Origin: Comamonas sp. lk
Lineage (GTDB): Bacteria; Pseudomonadota; Gammaproteobacteria; Burkholderiales; Burkholderiaceae_C
DNA: 37,771 nt
Assembly (NCBI GenBank): GCA_945860595.1
Contig: CAMAQV010000026.1
Coordinates: 1-37,771, forward strand
Direction of reading: 5' to 3'
Below, one piece after another: positions 8,493 to 16,183 of the stretch; the first letter of the stretch is position 1; each line of letters opens with the position of its first letter. A program made the position numbers and the translations under genes. The notes beneath the pieces were generated by a model. That model made no database searches. It was not told the origin of the DNA and saw only the letters and a list, made by a program, of their open reading frames with translations.

Positions 8493-9731
8493 ATGGCAAA
8501 GGTGGCGGTAATCGGCGGCGGTTTTGTCGGCCTGTCCAGCGCCTATTGGCTGCTGCGCGACGGGCACCAGGTCACCCTGTTTGACGCAGCGGGCGTGGGC
8601 CACCGCGCGGGCGGTGCGTCCTTTGGCAACGCGGGCACTTTTGCCACCTACGCCTGCATACCGGTCAACAACCCCTCGGTTTTCCGCGACCTGCCCCGCT
8701 ATCTGCTCGCAGCCGACAGCCCGTTTCGCGTGCGCTGGCGGCATCTGCCGGAACTCTCGCCCTGGCTGCTGCGGTTTTTGTTGCATTCCACCCGGCAGCG
8801 TTCCACCGCTACGGCCACCGCCTTGTCGCATCTGCTGGGCCGGGCTTACAGCGGCTATGCCGATCTGATCACCCAAGCCGGTCTGGAGCCCCTGGTTCAG
8901 CGGCAGGCCTGCCTGTATTTGTATTCGGGCGAAGCCGCGCTCCAAGCCTCGCAGCCCACGTTAGCCCTGCGCCAGCACTTGGGCGTGCAAACCCAGGTGC
9001 TGAGCGCGCGCGAAGTCGCAGCCTTGGAGCCCGCGCTGGCCCCGCTTTTCGCGCGCGGCGTGCTGTTTCCGGATTCCTGGTTTTTGTCCGACCCCGGTGC
9101 TTTTGTGACGCAACTCGCGCAATGGTTGGTCGGCAAGGGCACGACGCTGCACACCGAGGCCGTCACCCGCATCAGCCCCCTGCCAGCAGGCGTGGTGCTG
9201 GAGGCGCAAGGGCAGACCGCCGCCTTTGACCACGTGGTGCTGGCCGCCGGAGCGCACGCCCGCCAACTCGCGGCGCAATGCGGCGACGCCGTGCCGCTGG
9301 GCGCGGAGCGCGGTTACCACCTGCTTTTTGAGGGCAGCCGCGCACTGATCTCGCGCCCGGTGGGCTGGGCCGAGCGGGGCTTTTACATGACGCCTATGGC
9401 ACGCGGCGTGCGCGTGGCGGGTACCGTGGAGCTGGCCGGTCTGGGGCGCGAGCAGCACCCCGGCCTACTCGATTTGCTGCGCTTCGCCTCCAAGCGAGCG
9501 CTACCCGGCTTGGGCGAACCGAGCGAGCCCTGGCTGGGCTTTCGCCCCACCCTGCCCGACGGCTTGCCGGTTATGGGACACGCCAGCGGATCGCGCCGCG
9601 TGGTCTATGCCTTTGGGCACCAGCACATCGGGCTGACGCTGGGCGGGATCAGCGGCGCCATCGTGGCTGACCTGGTTGCCGGGCGTAGCCCTGCGCTGGA
9701 CTTGGCACCCTATTCGCCGCGCCGTTTTTGA
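8493..9731 (+). CDS. FAD-dependent oxidoreductase, D-amino-acid dehydrogenase-like
   Basis: A 412-residue DAO-fold flavoprotein. The dinucleotide-binding motif VAVIGGGFVGLSSAYW lies at residues about 4-19, and the C-terminal FAD segment includes FGHQHIGLTLGGISG. Layout and length resemble the small subunit DadA of D-amino-acid dehydrogenase, which oxidises D-amino acids and passes electrons to the quinone pool. Other amine or amino-acid oxidases of the same fold remain possible. The start is ATG 8493, placed right before the FAD motif, with only a weak upstream AGGGG-like sequence. It stands alone on the plus strand, followed by the toxin-antitoxin island. Confidence 0.85.
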   Translation: MAKVAVIGGGFVGLSSAYWLLRDGHQVTLFDAAGVGHRAGGASFGNAGTFATYACIPVNNPSVFRDLPRYLLAADSPFRVRWRHLPELSPWLLRFLLHSTRQRSTATATALSHLLGRAYSGYADLITQAGLEPLVQRQACLYLYSGEAALQASQPTLALRQHLGVQTQVLSAREVAALEPALAPLFARGVLFPDSWFLSDPGAFVTQLAQWLVGKGTTLHTEAVTRISPLPAGVVLEAQGQTAAFDHVVLAAGAHARQLAAQCGDAVPLGAERGYHLLFEGSRALISRPVGWAERGFYMTPMARGVRVAGTVELAGLGREQHPGLLDLLRFASKRALPGLGEPSEPWLGFRPTLPDGLPVMGHASGSRRVVYAFGHQHIGLTLGGISGAIVADLVAGRSPALDLAPYSPRRF

Positions 9732-9807
9732 TCATTTGGGGCCTCCCCAGGTCGTCCGTTACTTGAAATCGAATGGAGCCGCAGATGCGACCGGATTGAG
9801 CGACCAG

Positions 9808-10101
9808 TTAAAGCCTACCCAACCAATACCCAGGCCGACGGCGATGCGGTGCAACGACCAGAACTTCAATGTCTGAACCCACAATCCGATAGAGGATGTT
9901 GTAAGGAAAACCGGGTAATCGGTACTTACGACTAGCAGGCGGGAACTCAATTCGCTACCGACCCGGAGCTTCGCACACGGCGCCCATTGCCGCATCGAAA
10001 GCCATTAGGTACCGTGCGCCGAGCCCTATTTGGCAGGACTCGTAGTAGGCAACGTGCTCAAGGTGCTCGACGCGCGCGGCTTCATTAAAGAAGTAACTCA
10101 C
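9808..10101 (-). pseudogene. RelE/ParE-family toxin broken by an in-frame TAG
   Basis: GTG 10101 overlaps the antitoxin stop (GTGA). The frame reads SYFFNEAARVEHLEHVAYYE onward for 48 codons, hits TAG at 9957-9955, and continues in the same frame to TAA 9808. The second half contains RIEFPPASRKYRL, GFPYNILYRIVGSD and VVAPHRRRPGYW, which is the conserved C-terminal half of RelE/ParE toxins (normally PRRYR...FPY...HRRRPGYW). The TAG falls where a tyrosine is usual. Without that codon the gene would be about 97 residues, normal for the family. The expected product is a 48-residue inactive fragment unless the codon is suppressed or is a sequencing error. Confidence 0.85.
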
Positions 10102-10322
10102 TTCAGCAGAGCATTAGCTTGCCGTCGCACTTCCTCCGCAGAAATGCGTTTGGACACGCCTTGATCCATTTCCGCAGCCCGGTGCGCCGCTTCTTGAAAC
10201 CAAAGCGGTTCAATTTCGGCTTCGGACAGCGCATCAAGACTGGACAACAACTGCGCGGCTAATTCCGCGCGTTGTTGAACGGGGAGGGACAGGGCCTCGC
10301 TGGTAATGATTGCAGCATTCAT
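10098..10322 (-). CDS. Addiction-module antitoxin (RelE/ParE partner)
   Basis: A 74-residue protein of the addiction-module antitoxin family (TIGR02574-like). It has LPVQQRAELAAQLLSSLD, then an acidic EAEIEPLWFQEAAHRAAEM segment and the closing SAEEVRRQANALL. The start is ATG 10322; the TTG two codons upstream is less likely. Its TGA overlaps the GTG of the broken toxin gene, the usual antitoxin-toxin coupling. It probably binds its own promoter and neutralised the toxin when that was intact. It is homologous to the neighbouring antitoxin at 10338-10607. Confidence 0.85.
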   Translation of the reverse strand: MNAAIITSEALSLPVQQRAELAAQLLSSLDALSEAEIEPLWFQEAAHRAAEMDQGVSKRISAEEVRRQANALLK

Positions 10323-10337
10323 GCGCAAATCCTAGCA

Positions 10338-10607
10338 CTAAGCTGCAAAGGTTTTCACGTTGGAGCTAAGCGGAGCGCCGCTGATCGGGGTGCGTGCCCT
10401 CGCCAGCACTTCCTCGCCATCGACCGCTTGAATTTCGCCTCGTTCATAAGCCGCCAAGCGGCGTTCCGCTTCCGCATCCCAAGCCGCTTCCACTTCCCCG
10501 ATAGGCGCTTCATGCAGAGACTCTAGAAGCAGGTCCACAAGGCGTGAGCGGTCTTCCGGGGCAAGTGCTTTGCCCCGCTCAGCGAGTTCAACCAGTTGAT
10601 CGTTCAT
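10338..10607 (-). CDS. Second addiction-module antitoxin, no toxin attached
   Basis: An 89-residue protein of the same family as its neighbour: LAPEDRSRLVDLLLESLHE, then EVEAAWDAEAERRLAAYE and VDGEEVLARAR. The last 15 or so residues (PISGAPLSSNVKTFAA) extend past the usual family end and may come from a rearrangement. The start is ATG 10607, with a strong AAGGAG 7 bases upstream. The next gene downstream is another antitoxin 15 bases away, not a toxin, so the cognate toxin gene seems to have been lost. It could still act in trans or be a remnant. Confidence 0.8.
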   Translation of the reverse strand: MNDQLVELAERGKALAPEDRSRLVDLLLESLHEAPIGEVEAAWDAEAERRLAAYERGEIQAVDGEEVLARARTPISGAPLSSNVKTFAA

Positions 10608-10660
10608 GGTGGGCTCCTTGGAAGGGATTTCAGTTTACCGCGAGGGCGCAGCGCGCGTAG

Positions 10661-10894
10661 TCATGTCCGCAGATTGGACTTGCCCGAAAAGTGCCGCCTT
10701 GGCTCAATCTTTTTCTCGGCGCATACCTCTAGAAAAACTGCAAGCGAGCGCTTGAACTATGCCCGTAGCTCCTTTGGGTTCTTGCCGTAAAAATCTGCAC
10801 CGCCGTTGAGGCCGAGAATTTCTCCCCGAAACATGTCAAGTTCTGGGTCAAATTCAATCGTTGCGTGGTAGTCGTCAACTGTCATTACGTTCAT
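10661..10894 (-). pseudogene. Second hicB-like gene, broken by TAG and truncated
   Basis: ATG 10894 opens MNVMTVDDYHATIEFDPELD, the N-terminal half of a HicB antitoxin. After 45 codons, following NPKELRA, comes TAG (10759-10757). The same frame continues with FKRSLAVFLEVCAEKKIEP and RRHFSGK before TGA 10661. HicB proteins normally read ELRAEF at this point, so TAG probably replaced GAG. The C-terminal DNA-binding helix region is also missing. It begins 13 bases after the intact hicB, as a broken tandem paralogue. The central part is recognisably HicB, but a functional product is unlikely. Confidence 0.82.
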
Positions 10895-10907
10895 GATGGG
10901 CGCAAGC

Positions 10908-11276
10908 TTAGGCTCCGCTGCGAGCAGGTACCCGCGCGGGAGCTTTTCGAGCCGCTTTACCAAGGGCCCTTTCCGCCCACTTGTTGAGGCTGGTTCCACT
11001 TCGCGCTGCGGCCTTGAGAGCAGCAGCGTGAATCTCGGGGGCAATGCGCAGCATGACCTTGCCGCTGGCTGGCTTCTCCGGGGGTGACCCTAATTCTTCG
11101 GCCGCCGCCAGATAGTCGTCAATGGCCAAGTGAAAGTTGGACTCAAACTCTGCCACCGACTCACCGTGGAATGAAATGATGTCATCGACATCTTGGACGC
11201 GACCGACAATGATCTTGTCCTCCATGTCGTAGACCATGCTCGTCGTGTAGCCCTTGTAGGACATGAAATTGCTCAT
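10908..11276 (-). CDS. hicB: HicB-family antitoxin
   Basis: A 122-residue type II antitoxin. The degenerate RNase-H-like HicB domain occupies residues 1-60 (YKGYTTSMVYDMEDKIIVGR, then ISFHGESVAEFESNFHLAID). The C-terminal domain has GKVMLRIAPEIHAAALKAA and TSLNKWAERALGKAAR, an Arc/ribbon-helix-helix-type DNA-binding segment. It overlaps hicA by ATGA. It should neutralise HicA and repress the operon through the dyad at 11535-11563. The sequence is intact and normal in length. Confidence 0.93.
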   Translation of the reverse strand: MSNFMSYKGYTTSMVYDMEDKIIVGRVQDVDDIISFHGESVAEFESNFHLAIDDYLAAAEELGSPPEKPASGKVMLRIAPEIHAAALKAAARSGTSLNKWAERALGKAARKAPARVPARSGA

Positions 11277-11527
11277 GGCTTTATCCCCATCCGTTCAATG
11301 AACTCCCGTACAGCTAAGACTCGGTAGCGCAATGCTTCCTTGCCTGGGTGTGGCCGATGAAGCGTCATCTTCCGGCCGCTGAACTCAAACGTGACGGATG
11401 AACCCGGTCCTTCAACAGCCCTGCAGCCCGCTGCCTTGAGCAGGGATTCGATCCGCGACCAGTCGATGTTTCCATTTACCGGATCGGTGAGCACCTTTTC
11501 TAGTGTCTTGCGTTGGGTTCCGTTCAC
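11273..11527 (-). CDS. hicA: HicA-family mRNA interferase toxin
   Basis: An 84-residue HicA toxin with a double-stranded-RNA-binding-like fold that cleaves mRNA without the ribosome. It has IDWSRIESLLKAAGCRAVEG, then SSVTFEFSGRKMTLHRPHPG with the catalytic His region, and REFIERMGI at the end. The start is ATG 11527, just inside an AT-rich promoter/operator. It is the first gene of hicA-hicB (toxin first, the usual HicAB order). It is the only complete toxin gene in the island. Confidence 0.93.
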   Translation of the reverse strand: MNGTQRKTLEKVLTDPVNGNIDWSRIESLLKAAGCRAVEGPGSSVTFEFSGRKMTLHRPHPGKEALRYRVLAVREFIERMGIKP

Positions 11528-11534
11528 GATTAAA

Positions 11535-11563
11535 TGATAGCATTATCTTTTAAAATGCTATCA
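11535..11563 (-). promoter_or_regulatory. Palindromic operator/promoter of hicAB
   Basis: A perfect 10-base inverted repeat, TGATAGCATT (11535-11544) and AATGCTATCA (11554-11563), is separated by 9 bases in an AT-rich stretch immediately before hicA. On the minus strand a GATAAT lies in one half-site and could be the -10. A TTGGAA further upstream is a possible -35 with rather long spacing. This is the expected site for HicB or HicAB autorepression. Binding is inferred. Confidence 0.7.
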
Positions 11564-11580
11564 GATTTCCAATAACCCAG

Positions 11581-12219
11581 CTAAAGCCCCCCCACCTCCA
11601 CCAAAATCTCACTCCGCCGCCAAAACGGCAGCGTCCACGGCGGGTCGTAGCGGGCCAGCTGCGGTGCGGCTACGGGGGTCCAGCCTTTGGCCTTGATCCA
11701 GGCCTGCAGTTCGGCGGTTTTGTCTTCCACCTTGGACTGCGTGTTGATGCCGGGGTAGCGCACCACGGCGTACCACTTGGCAGGCACTTCGCGCAGGGTG
11801 ACGGCCGGGTTCTTGGGCTTGGGGATGGTTTGCAGCGTGTACTGCGAGGGCATCACAAACTGCACGCGCCAGTCTTGCGCCTCGCGCATGGGCGTGTCCG
11901 CCGCGCGGGGCTCCACGGTCACCGGCGCGGTCATGGCGATCTTGGCGGAGCCACTTTGGCCGGGTGCCTGGTTGTTGCCAAAAATAAAGTCGGCAATGGC
12001 GCGAAAGCCCTGGCTGGACGCCGCGTCCATATCGCCCGCAACCGCCGTTTCGGCAACCAAAAAAGGCGCGTACTGGCGCAACTCGAATGCCCCCTCGGTG
12101 AGATGCGCGGTGAACTTCGGTTCTTCAGTGGCCATGGCAGGAGCTCCGTAGCTTGCGCAGGTCAGAGCCAGCGCCGCAACAAATGAGAAAAGGCCTTGAG
12201 GCCGGCTGGTGATGGGCAT
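11581..12219 (-). CDS. SOUL-family heme-binding protein, exported
   Basis: A 212-residue protein with an N-terminal signal peptide (hydrophobic LFSFVAALALTCASYGAPA, likely cut after AMA). A SOUL/HBP domain follows: FELRQYAPFLVAETAV, AIADFIFGNN, KIAMTAPVTVEP, RVQFVMPSQYTL, YAVVRYPG and ARYDPPWTLPFWRRSEI. All the usual SOUL segments are present. Bacterial members are periplasmic, and their heme role is poorly defined. The start is ATG 12219; a TTG two codons upstream is not needed. It is a lone gene ending in TAG, followed by the hicAB promoter. The 73 bases before the divergent membrane-protein gene hold the two promoters. Confidence 0.9.
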   Translation of the reverse strand: MPITSRPQGLFSFVAALALTCASYGAPAMATEEPKFTAHLTEGAFELRQYAPFLVAETAVAGDMDAASSQGFRAIADFIFGNNQAPGQSGSAKIAMTAPVTVEPRAADTPMREAQDWRVQFVMPSQYTLQTIPKPKNPAVTLREVPAKWYAVVRYPGINTQSKVEDKTAELQAWIKAKGWTPVAAPQLARYDPPWTLPFWRRSEILVEVGGL

Positions 12220-12292
12220 ATGCAATTTTTGATTCCTCAGCTGGTGATGCTCTGCATGCTAAGCCCTAGCGGGGCACGGCGAAAATGCGCGC

Positions 12293-13414
12293 ATGAAAGC
12301 CACACGACCCATGCCCTTGCGGAACACTCGTTTGCTGCCGTGTGCACAGAGCTGGAACTTTATACGAGCGGGCTTGTTTTTACTGTTGTGTGCCGCACTC
12401 AGCCCAACGCGCGCGCATTTGATGTCCGCAGGCCACGGCGTGATCACGCTGCAGGAGCGCTCGGCGCTGGTGATGCTGGCTATTCCGGTGGACGCCATTC
12501 CCGCACTGGCGTCCGATTCCAAAAGTCACAATGACCGCGCACTGCAAGCCAGCGACATCCAGGGGCGCAGGGCCCAGGTCTTGGCCGAATTGCGCAAGGG
12601 TCTGGTCTTGCAGGCCGACGGCCAAGACGCGCAGATTACCGTTGAAGACCTCATCGTCTCATCCCAGCCCGACCCGGCGGGCCACGGCATCAGCCAGGTG
12701 GAATGGCTCATCCAAGTCCAATGGCCGCAGGCCTCCAGTCCGGTGCAGCGCCTGTACCTGGCCTTGTCCATTTTTCCGCCCCAAGCGCCTGCCGACTTTG
12801 CGTACACCGTGCAAATCAGCCACCCGGCGCAGGCTTACAGCGAAGCGGTGCTGGTCAGCCCGGCCCAACCCGGCTACACCTTTCTGACCGAAAGGCCACC
12901 GCAAACTTGGACGGTATTCGCGCAAGGCTGGGCCGGTTTCTGGAACCACACGGCTTTGGCCCTGCTGGTGCTGGTTGTGCTGGCCACGCAGGCAACGCTG
13001 CGACAGGCAGGCATCCACGCGGTGGCTTTGCTGGCCGGGTCCTGCGCGGCGGCGTGGGCGCTTCAGCGCAGCGGCTGGGGCATCTCCGACGCCTGGGGCC
13101 AGATGGCTGCGGCCGGTGCGCTGGTGGTTTTGTGTGGGGCTTGGTTCACCCAGGCGGCCCGGCTGGGCCCGATACGCGCCGTGGCGCTTGGCCTGTCTGT
13201 GGCCTTGTTGGGCGCTGCCCTGCCGCCGCTCGGTTTCGACGCGCATTCCCTCAGCTGGGCGGCGCTGGGGCAGGCCGCCGCCGCATGCGCCCTGCTGCTG
13301 CCGGCCGGGGTACTGCTGCGCTTGCAGTATTCTTGGCGACGGAAAGTCGCAGCCCTTGGGTTTGCTGCAGGCTGGTTTGTATTGGTCACACACGCTTTGG
13401 CTGTGGCCGCATGA
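12293..13414 (+). CDS. HupE/UreJ-like multi-spanning membrane protein
   Basis: A 373-residue protein. A hydrophobic leader (residues about 24-42, AGLFLLLCAALSPTRA) precedes a soluble domain of about 150 residues, HLMSAGHGVITLQERSALVM to LFLTERPP. Six membrane segments follow (for example HTALALLVLVVLATQA, VALGLSVALLGAALPPLGF, GFAAGWFVLVTHALAVA). The order of extracytoplasmic domain then helices resembles HupE/UreJ-type proteins, but the conserved metal-binding histidine motif of true HupE (HxxxxDH) is not seen, so nickel transport is not supported. It precedes a YHYH-domain protein by 16 bases and is likely co-transcribed with it. Confidence 0.6.
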   Translation: MKATRPMPLRNTRLLPCAQSWNFIRAGLFLLLCAALSPTRAHLMSAGHGVITLQERSALVMLAIPVDAIPALASDSKSHNDRALQASDIQGRRAQVLAELRKGLVLQADGQDAQITVEDLIVSSQPDPAGHGISQVEWLIQVQWPQASSPVQRLYLALSIFPPQAPADFAYTVQISHPAQAYSEAVLVSPAQPGYTFLTERPPQTWTVFAQGWAGFWNHTALALLVLVVLATQATLRQAGIHAVALLAGSCAAAWALQRSGWGISDAWGQMAAAGALVVLCGAWFTQAARLGPIRAVALGLSVALLGAALPPLGFDAHSLSWAALGQAAAACALLLPAGVLLRLQYSWRRKVAALGFAAGWFVLVTHALAVAA

Positions 13415-13430
13415 GACACAAAGAGGGCAC

Positions 13431-14468
13431 ATGATCCACACACGCGACGCAGCCATATTGGGGCTGATGCTGGCCATTGGCGCAGGCACAGCGGTATTCA
13501 ACTGGCAACCGGTGCAGGCCCAATCGGGCGGCGACAAGCCGGTCAACACCAGCGCAGTAGATTGCAATGTGCAAAGCAATGTGCCCAGCCCCAGCCTGCC
13601 GGGCATGAACAGCGAGGTCCGCATGGAATGCAGCGGCAGCCAGCGCAGCATGACGGCCAACAGCATTCCCAACCACATCGTGGGTAACTTCCCCGGCCCG
13701 GGCAACCCCAACCGCATCAGCGCGCAAAACAGCCGCTTTTCTATGCCCCTGAGCGCGCGGGTGGTGCGCGACAAAGGCATGGCGGTGCACGTACCCGGCT
13801 TTGCCCGCAACGGCATCATGCTGGAGCCGCAGACTGAAGAAGTTTTCGGTGGCGTCGGCATGGGCCGCGAAGGCTGGCGCTATGAAGCCATTCAGACGGT
13901 TTACAACCTGGGGCTGGACATGAACCTGGCCCATGTGCAACCGACCGGCAATTATCACTACCACGGGCTGCCGTCCGAATACATCAAGCTACTCAACCAG
14001 GGCGAGCAAATGACGCTGATGGCCTGGGCCTCCGATGGCTTTCCGATTTACGCGCGCTACGGCTACAACAACGCCATGAACGCGGCCAGTGGCATCAAGG
14101 TGGTGCGCCCCAACTTCCGCCTGAAGACGCCCGAGGAATTGCAAGCCACCCGGGTCAGCGGCCAGCCACGCCCCGGTTTCGATAGTGGCGAGACCCGCCG
14201 CAAAAGCCAGATCAACAGCCTGCCACAGGGTGTCTTTGTGCAGGACTGGGTCTATGACAGCAGCCTGGGCGGCGATCTGGACGAGTGCAACGGCCGTTTT
14301 GGCGTGACGCCGGAGTTCCCCCAGGGCGTCTACCACTACTACGTCACCGAGGCCTACCCTTATATGCAACGCTGCATCAAAGGCGACGGCAAAGAGCTCC
14401 GGACCGGCGGCGGAGGCCCAGGCGGCGGTCCGGGCGGTGGTGGTGGTCGCCCGCCCAAGGGTGAGTGA
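13431..14468 (+). CDS. YHYH-domain exported protein with Gly-rich tail
   Basis: A 345-residue secreted protein. A signal peptide (AAILGLMLAIGAGTAVF, cleavage probably after VQA) precedes a YHYH domain: MNLAHVQPTGNYHYHGLP, ASDGFPIYARYGYNN, LDECNGRFGVTPEFPQG, YHYYVTEAYPYMQRC. The C-terminus is a low-complexity GGGGPGGGPGGGGG stretch ending RPPKGE. The domain (PF14240-like) is common in marine and freshwater bacteria and has no firm function; its His/Tyr motif suggests metal binding. The start is ATG 13431 with AGAGGG upstream. It lies between the membrane protein and ccoS, all on the plus strand. Confidence 0.88.
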   Translation: MIHTRDAAILGLMLAIGAGTAVFNWQPVQAQSGGDKPVNTSAVDCNVQSNVPSPSLPGMNSEVRMECSGSQRSMTANSIPNHIVGNFPGPGNPNRISAQNSRFSMPLSARVVRDKGMAVHVPGFARNGIMLEPQTEEVFGGVGMGREGWRYEAIQTVYNLGLDMNLAHVQPTGNYHYHGLPSEYIKLLNQGEQMTLMAWASDGFPIYARYGYNNAMNAASGIKVVRPNFRLKTPEELQATRVSGQPRPGFDSGETRRKSQINSLPQGVFVQDWVYDSSLGGDLDECNGRFGVTPEFPQGVYHYYVTEAYPYMQRCIKGDGKELRTGGGGPGGGPGGGGGRPPKGE

Positions 14469-14500
14469 TAGAGCGGCACGCCGGAAGACAGCACACAGCT

Positions 14501-14638
14501 ATGGACATCCTCTACCTCCTCATCCCCCTCTCCGTGGTGCTGGTTTTCTGCACCCTCGCGGGGCTCTGGTGGGCGATTGACCGGGGGCAGTTCGACGAAC
14601 TCGAAGGCGAAGCGGCGCGCATTCTGGACGAGTCCTAG
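14501..14638 (+). CDS. ccoS: Cbb3 oxidase assembly protein CcoS
   Basis: A 45-residue small membrane protein, MDILYLLIPLSVVLVF and onward, with one transmembrane helix. The conserved GLWWAIDRGQFDELEGEA segment is the CcoS hallmark. CcoS is needed to insert heme b and CuB into cbb3 oxidase. It ends at TAG 14638. It precedes the FNR box, so it may be transcribed separately from ccoN. The copper-pump gene ccoI, often beside ccoS, is not in this window. Confidence 0.93.
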   Translation: MDILYLLIPLSVVLVFCTLAGLWWAIDRGQFDELEGEAARILDES

Positions 14639-14669
14639 AGGGATGAAAACCGGCCTATTCGGCCATTCA

Positions 14670-14711
14670 TTGACTTAAGTCAACAAGGCTTCGCGCCACC
14701 CAATTGATACT
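14670..14711 (+). promoter_or_regulatory. FNR box and promoter of ccoNOQP
   Basis: TTGACTTAAGTCAA (14670-14683) is a perfect palindrome of the Fnr/Anr type. GATACT (14706-14711) is a plausible -10. If transcription begins near 14718, the box is centred at about -41.5, the standard class II activating position. A low-oxygen activated promoter is expected. Fnr itself is encoded at 20132-20851. Confidence 0.88.
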
Positions 14712-14740
14712 GCAAACAGCCATTTTTTGGGGGTTTGCGT

Positions 14741-16183
14741 GTGATTTTTTCCAACCAGAATGCGCCTGTCTACAACGACACGGTGGTGCGCCAATTTGCG
14801 TTCATGACGGTGGTGTGGGGGGTGGTCGGCATGCTGGTCGGCCTGATCATCGCCGCCGAGTTGACCTGGCCCGAGATCAGCATGGGCATCCCCTGGCTCA
14901 GTTACGGGCGGCTGCGGCCGCTGCACACCAACGCGGTGATTTTTGCGTTTGGCGGCTGCGGCCTGTTCACCTCGGCCTACTACGTCGCCCAGCGCACCTG
15001 CCAGGTGCGCCTGTTCAGCGACAAACTGGCCGCGTTCACCTTCTGGGGCTGGCAGGCGGTCATTCTGGCCGCTGCGATTTCGCTGCCTTTAGGCTACACC
15101 CAAGGCAAGGAATACGCGGAGCTGGAGTGGCCGATTGACATCCTGATCACCCTGGTCTGGGTCAGTTTCGCAGTGGTATTTTTCGGCACCCTGGGCACGC
15201 GCAAGGTGCGCCATATTTACGTGGCCAACTGGTTTTTCGGGGCTTTCATCCTCGCGGTCGCCCTGTTGCACCTGGTCAACAGCGCCGCCATCCCCGCAGG
15301 TTGGATGAAGTCGTACTCGGCCTATGCGGGCGTGCAAGACGCCATGGTGCAGTGGTGGTACGGGCACAACGCCGTGGGCTTTTTCCTGACCGCCGGTTTT
15401 CTGGGAATGATGTATTACTTCATTCCCAAGCAGGCCGGACGACCGGTCTACAGCTACCGCCTGTCCATCGTCCACTTCTGGGCGCTGATATTCACCTATA
15501 TGTGGGCCGGCCCCCACCATTTGCACTACACCGCGCTGCCCGACTGGACCCAGTCGCTGGGCATGGTGTTCTCGCTGATTCTGCTCGCGCCCAGCTGGGG
15601 CGGAATGATCAACGGCGTGATGACGCTCTCCGGCGCCTGGCACAAGCTGCGCGACGACCCCATACTGCGCTTTCTGATCGTATCGCTCTCCTTTTACGGC
15701 ATGAGTACCTTTGAAGGTCCGATGATGGCGATCAAAACCGTCAATGCGCTCAGCCATTACACCGATTGGACCGTGGGCCACGTGCATTCCGGCGCGCTGG
15801 GTTGGGTGGGCTTGGTGACCATGGGTTCGATGTACCACCTGATTCCCAAACTCTGGGGCAAGACGCAGATGCACAGCGTCAAAGCCATTGAGCTGCATTT
15901 TTGGATTGCGACGGTGGGCATCGTGATCTATATCGCGGCCATGTGGATTGCCGGTGTGATGCAAGGCCTGATGTGGCGCGCCATGAATGCCGACGGCACG
16001 CTGACCTACACCTTTGTCGAATCGGTCAAGGCCACCTACCCGTTTTATGTGCTGCGCTTTATCGGCGGCCTGCTTTACTTCATCGGCATGTTGATCATGT
16101 TGTGGAACACGCTGCGCACCATGGGCGGCGGGCATTCGGTGCGCGTCGCCATCCCCGGACAACTCCAAGGAGCTGCAGCATGA
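14741..16183 (+). CDS. ccoN: Cbb3-type cytochrome c oxidase subunit I
   Basis: A catalytic subunit of about 480 residues of the high-affinity cbb3 oxidase, in the inner membrane. All metal ligands of the family are in place: H62 and H349 for low-spin heme b, H347 for heme b3 (in [12 protein letters not shown]), and H209, H259 and H260 for CuB (in WYGHNA and GPHHLHY). About 12 transmembrane helices are visible. The chosen start is GTG 14741, with the G-run 14729-14733 as ribosome binding site; TTG 14735 is the alternative. Its TGA overlaps the ccoO ATG. Expression is probably Fnr-activated. Confidence 0.97.
   Translation: MIFSNQNAPVYNDTVVRQFAFMTVVWGVVGMLVGLIIAAELTWPEISMGIPWLSYGRLRPLHTNAVIFAFGGCGLFTSAYYVAQRTCQVRLFSDKLAAFTFWGWQAVILAAAISLPLGYTQGKEYAELEWPIDILITLVWVSFAVVFFGTLGTRKVRHIYVANWFFGAFILAVALLHLVNSAAIPAGWMKSYSAYAGVQDAMVQWWYGHNAVGFFLTAGFLGMMYYFIPKQAGRPVYSYRLSIVHFWALIFTYMWAGPHHLHYTALPDWTQSLGMVFSLILLAPSWGGMINGVMTLSGAWHKLRDDPILRFLIVSLSFYGMSTFEGPMMAIKTVNALSHYTDWTVGHVHSGALGWVGLVTMGSMYHLIPKLWGKTQMHSVKAIELHFWIATVGIVIYIAAMWIAGVMQGLMWRAMNADGTLTYTFVESVKATYPFYVLRFIGGLLYFIGMLIMLWNTLRTMGGGHSVRVAIPGQLQGAAA

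Noticed and set aside
9737..9749. Short hairpin TGGGG-CCT-CCCCA after the oxidase gene
   Set aside because: Only five base pairs with a 3-base loop and no T-run, so it is not convincing as a terminator.
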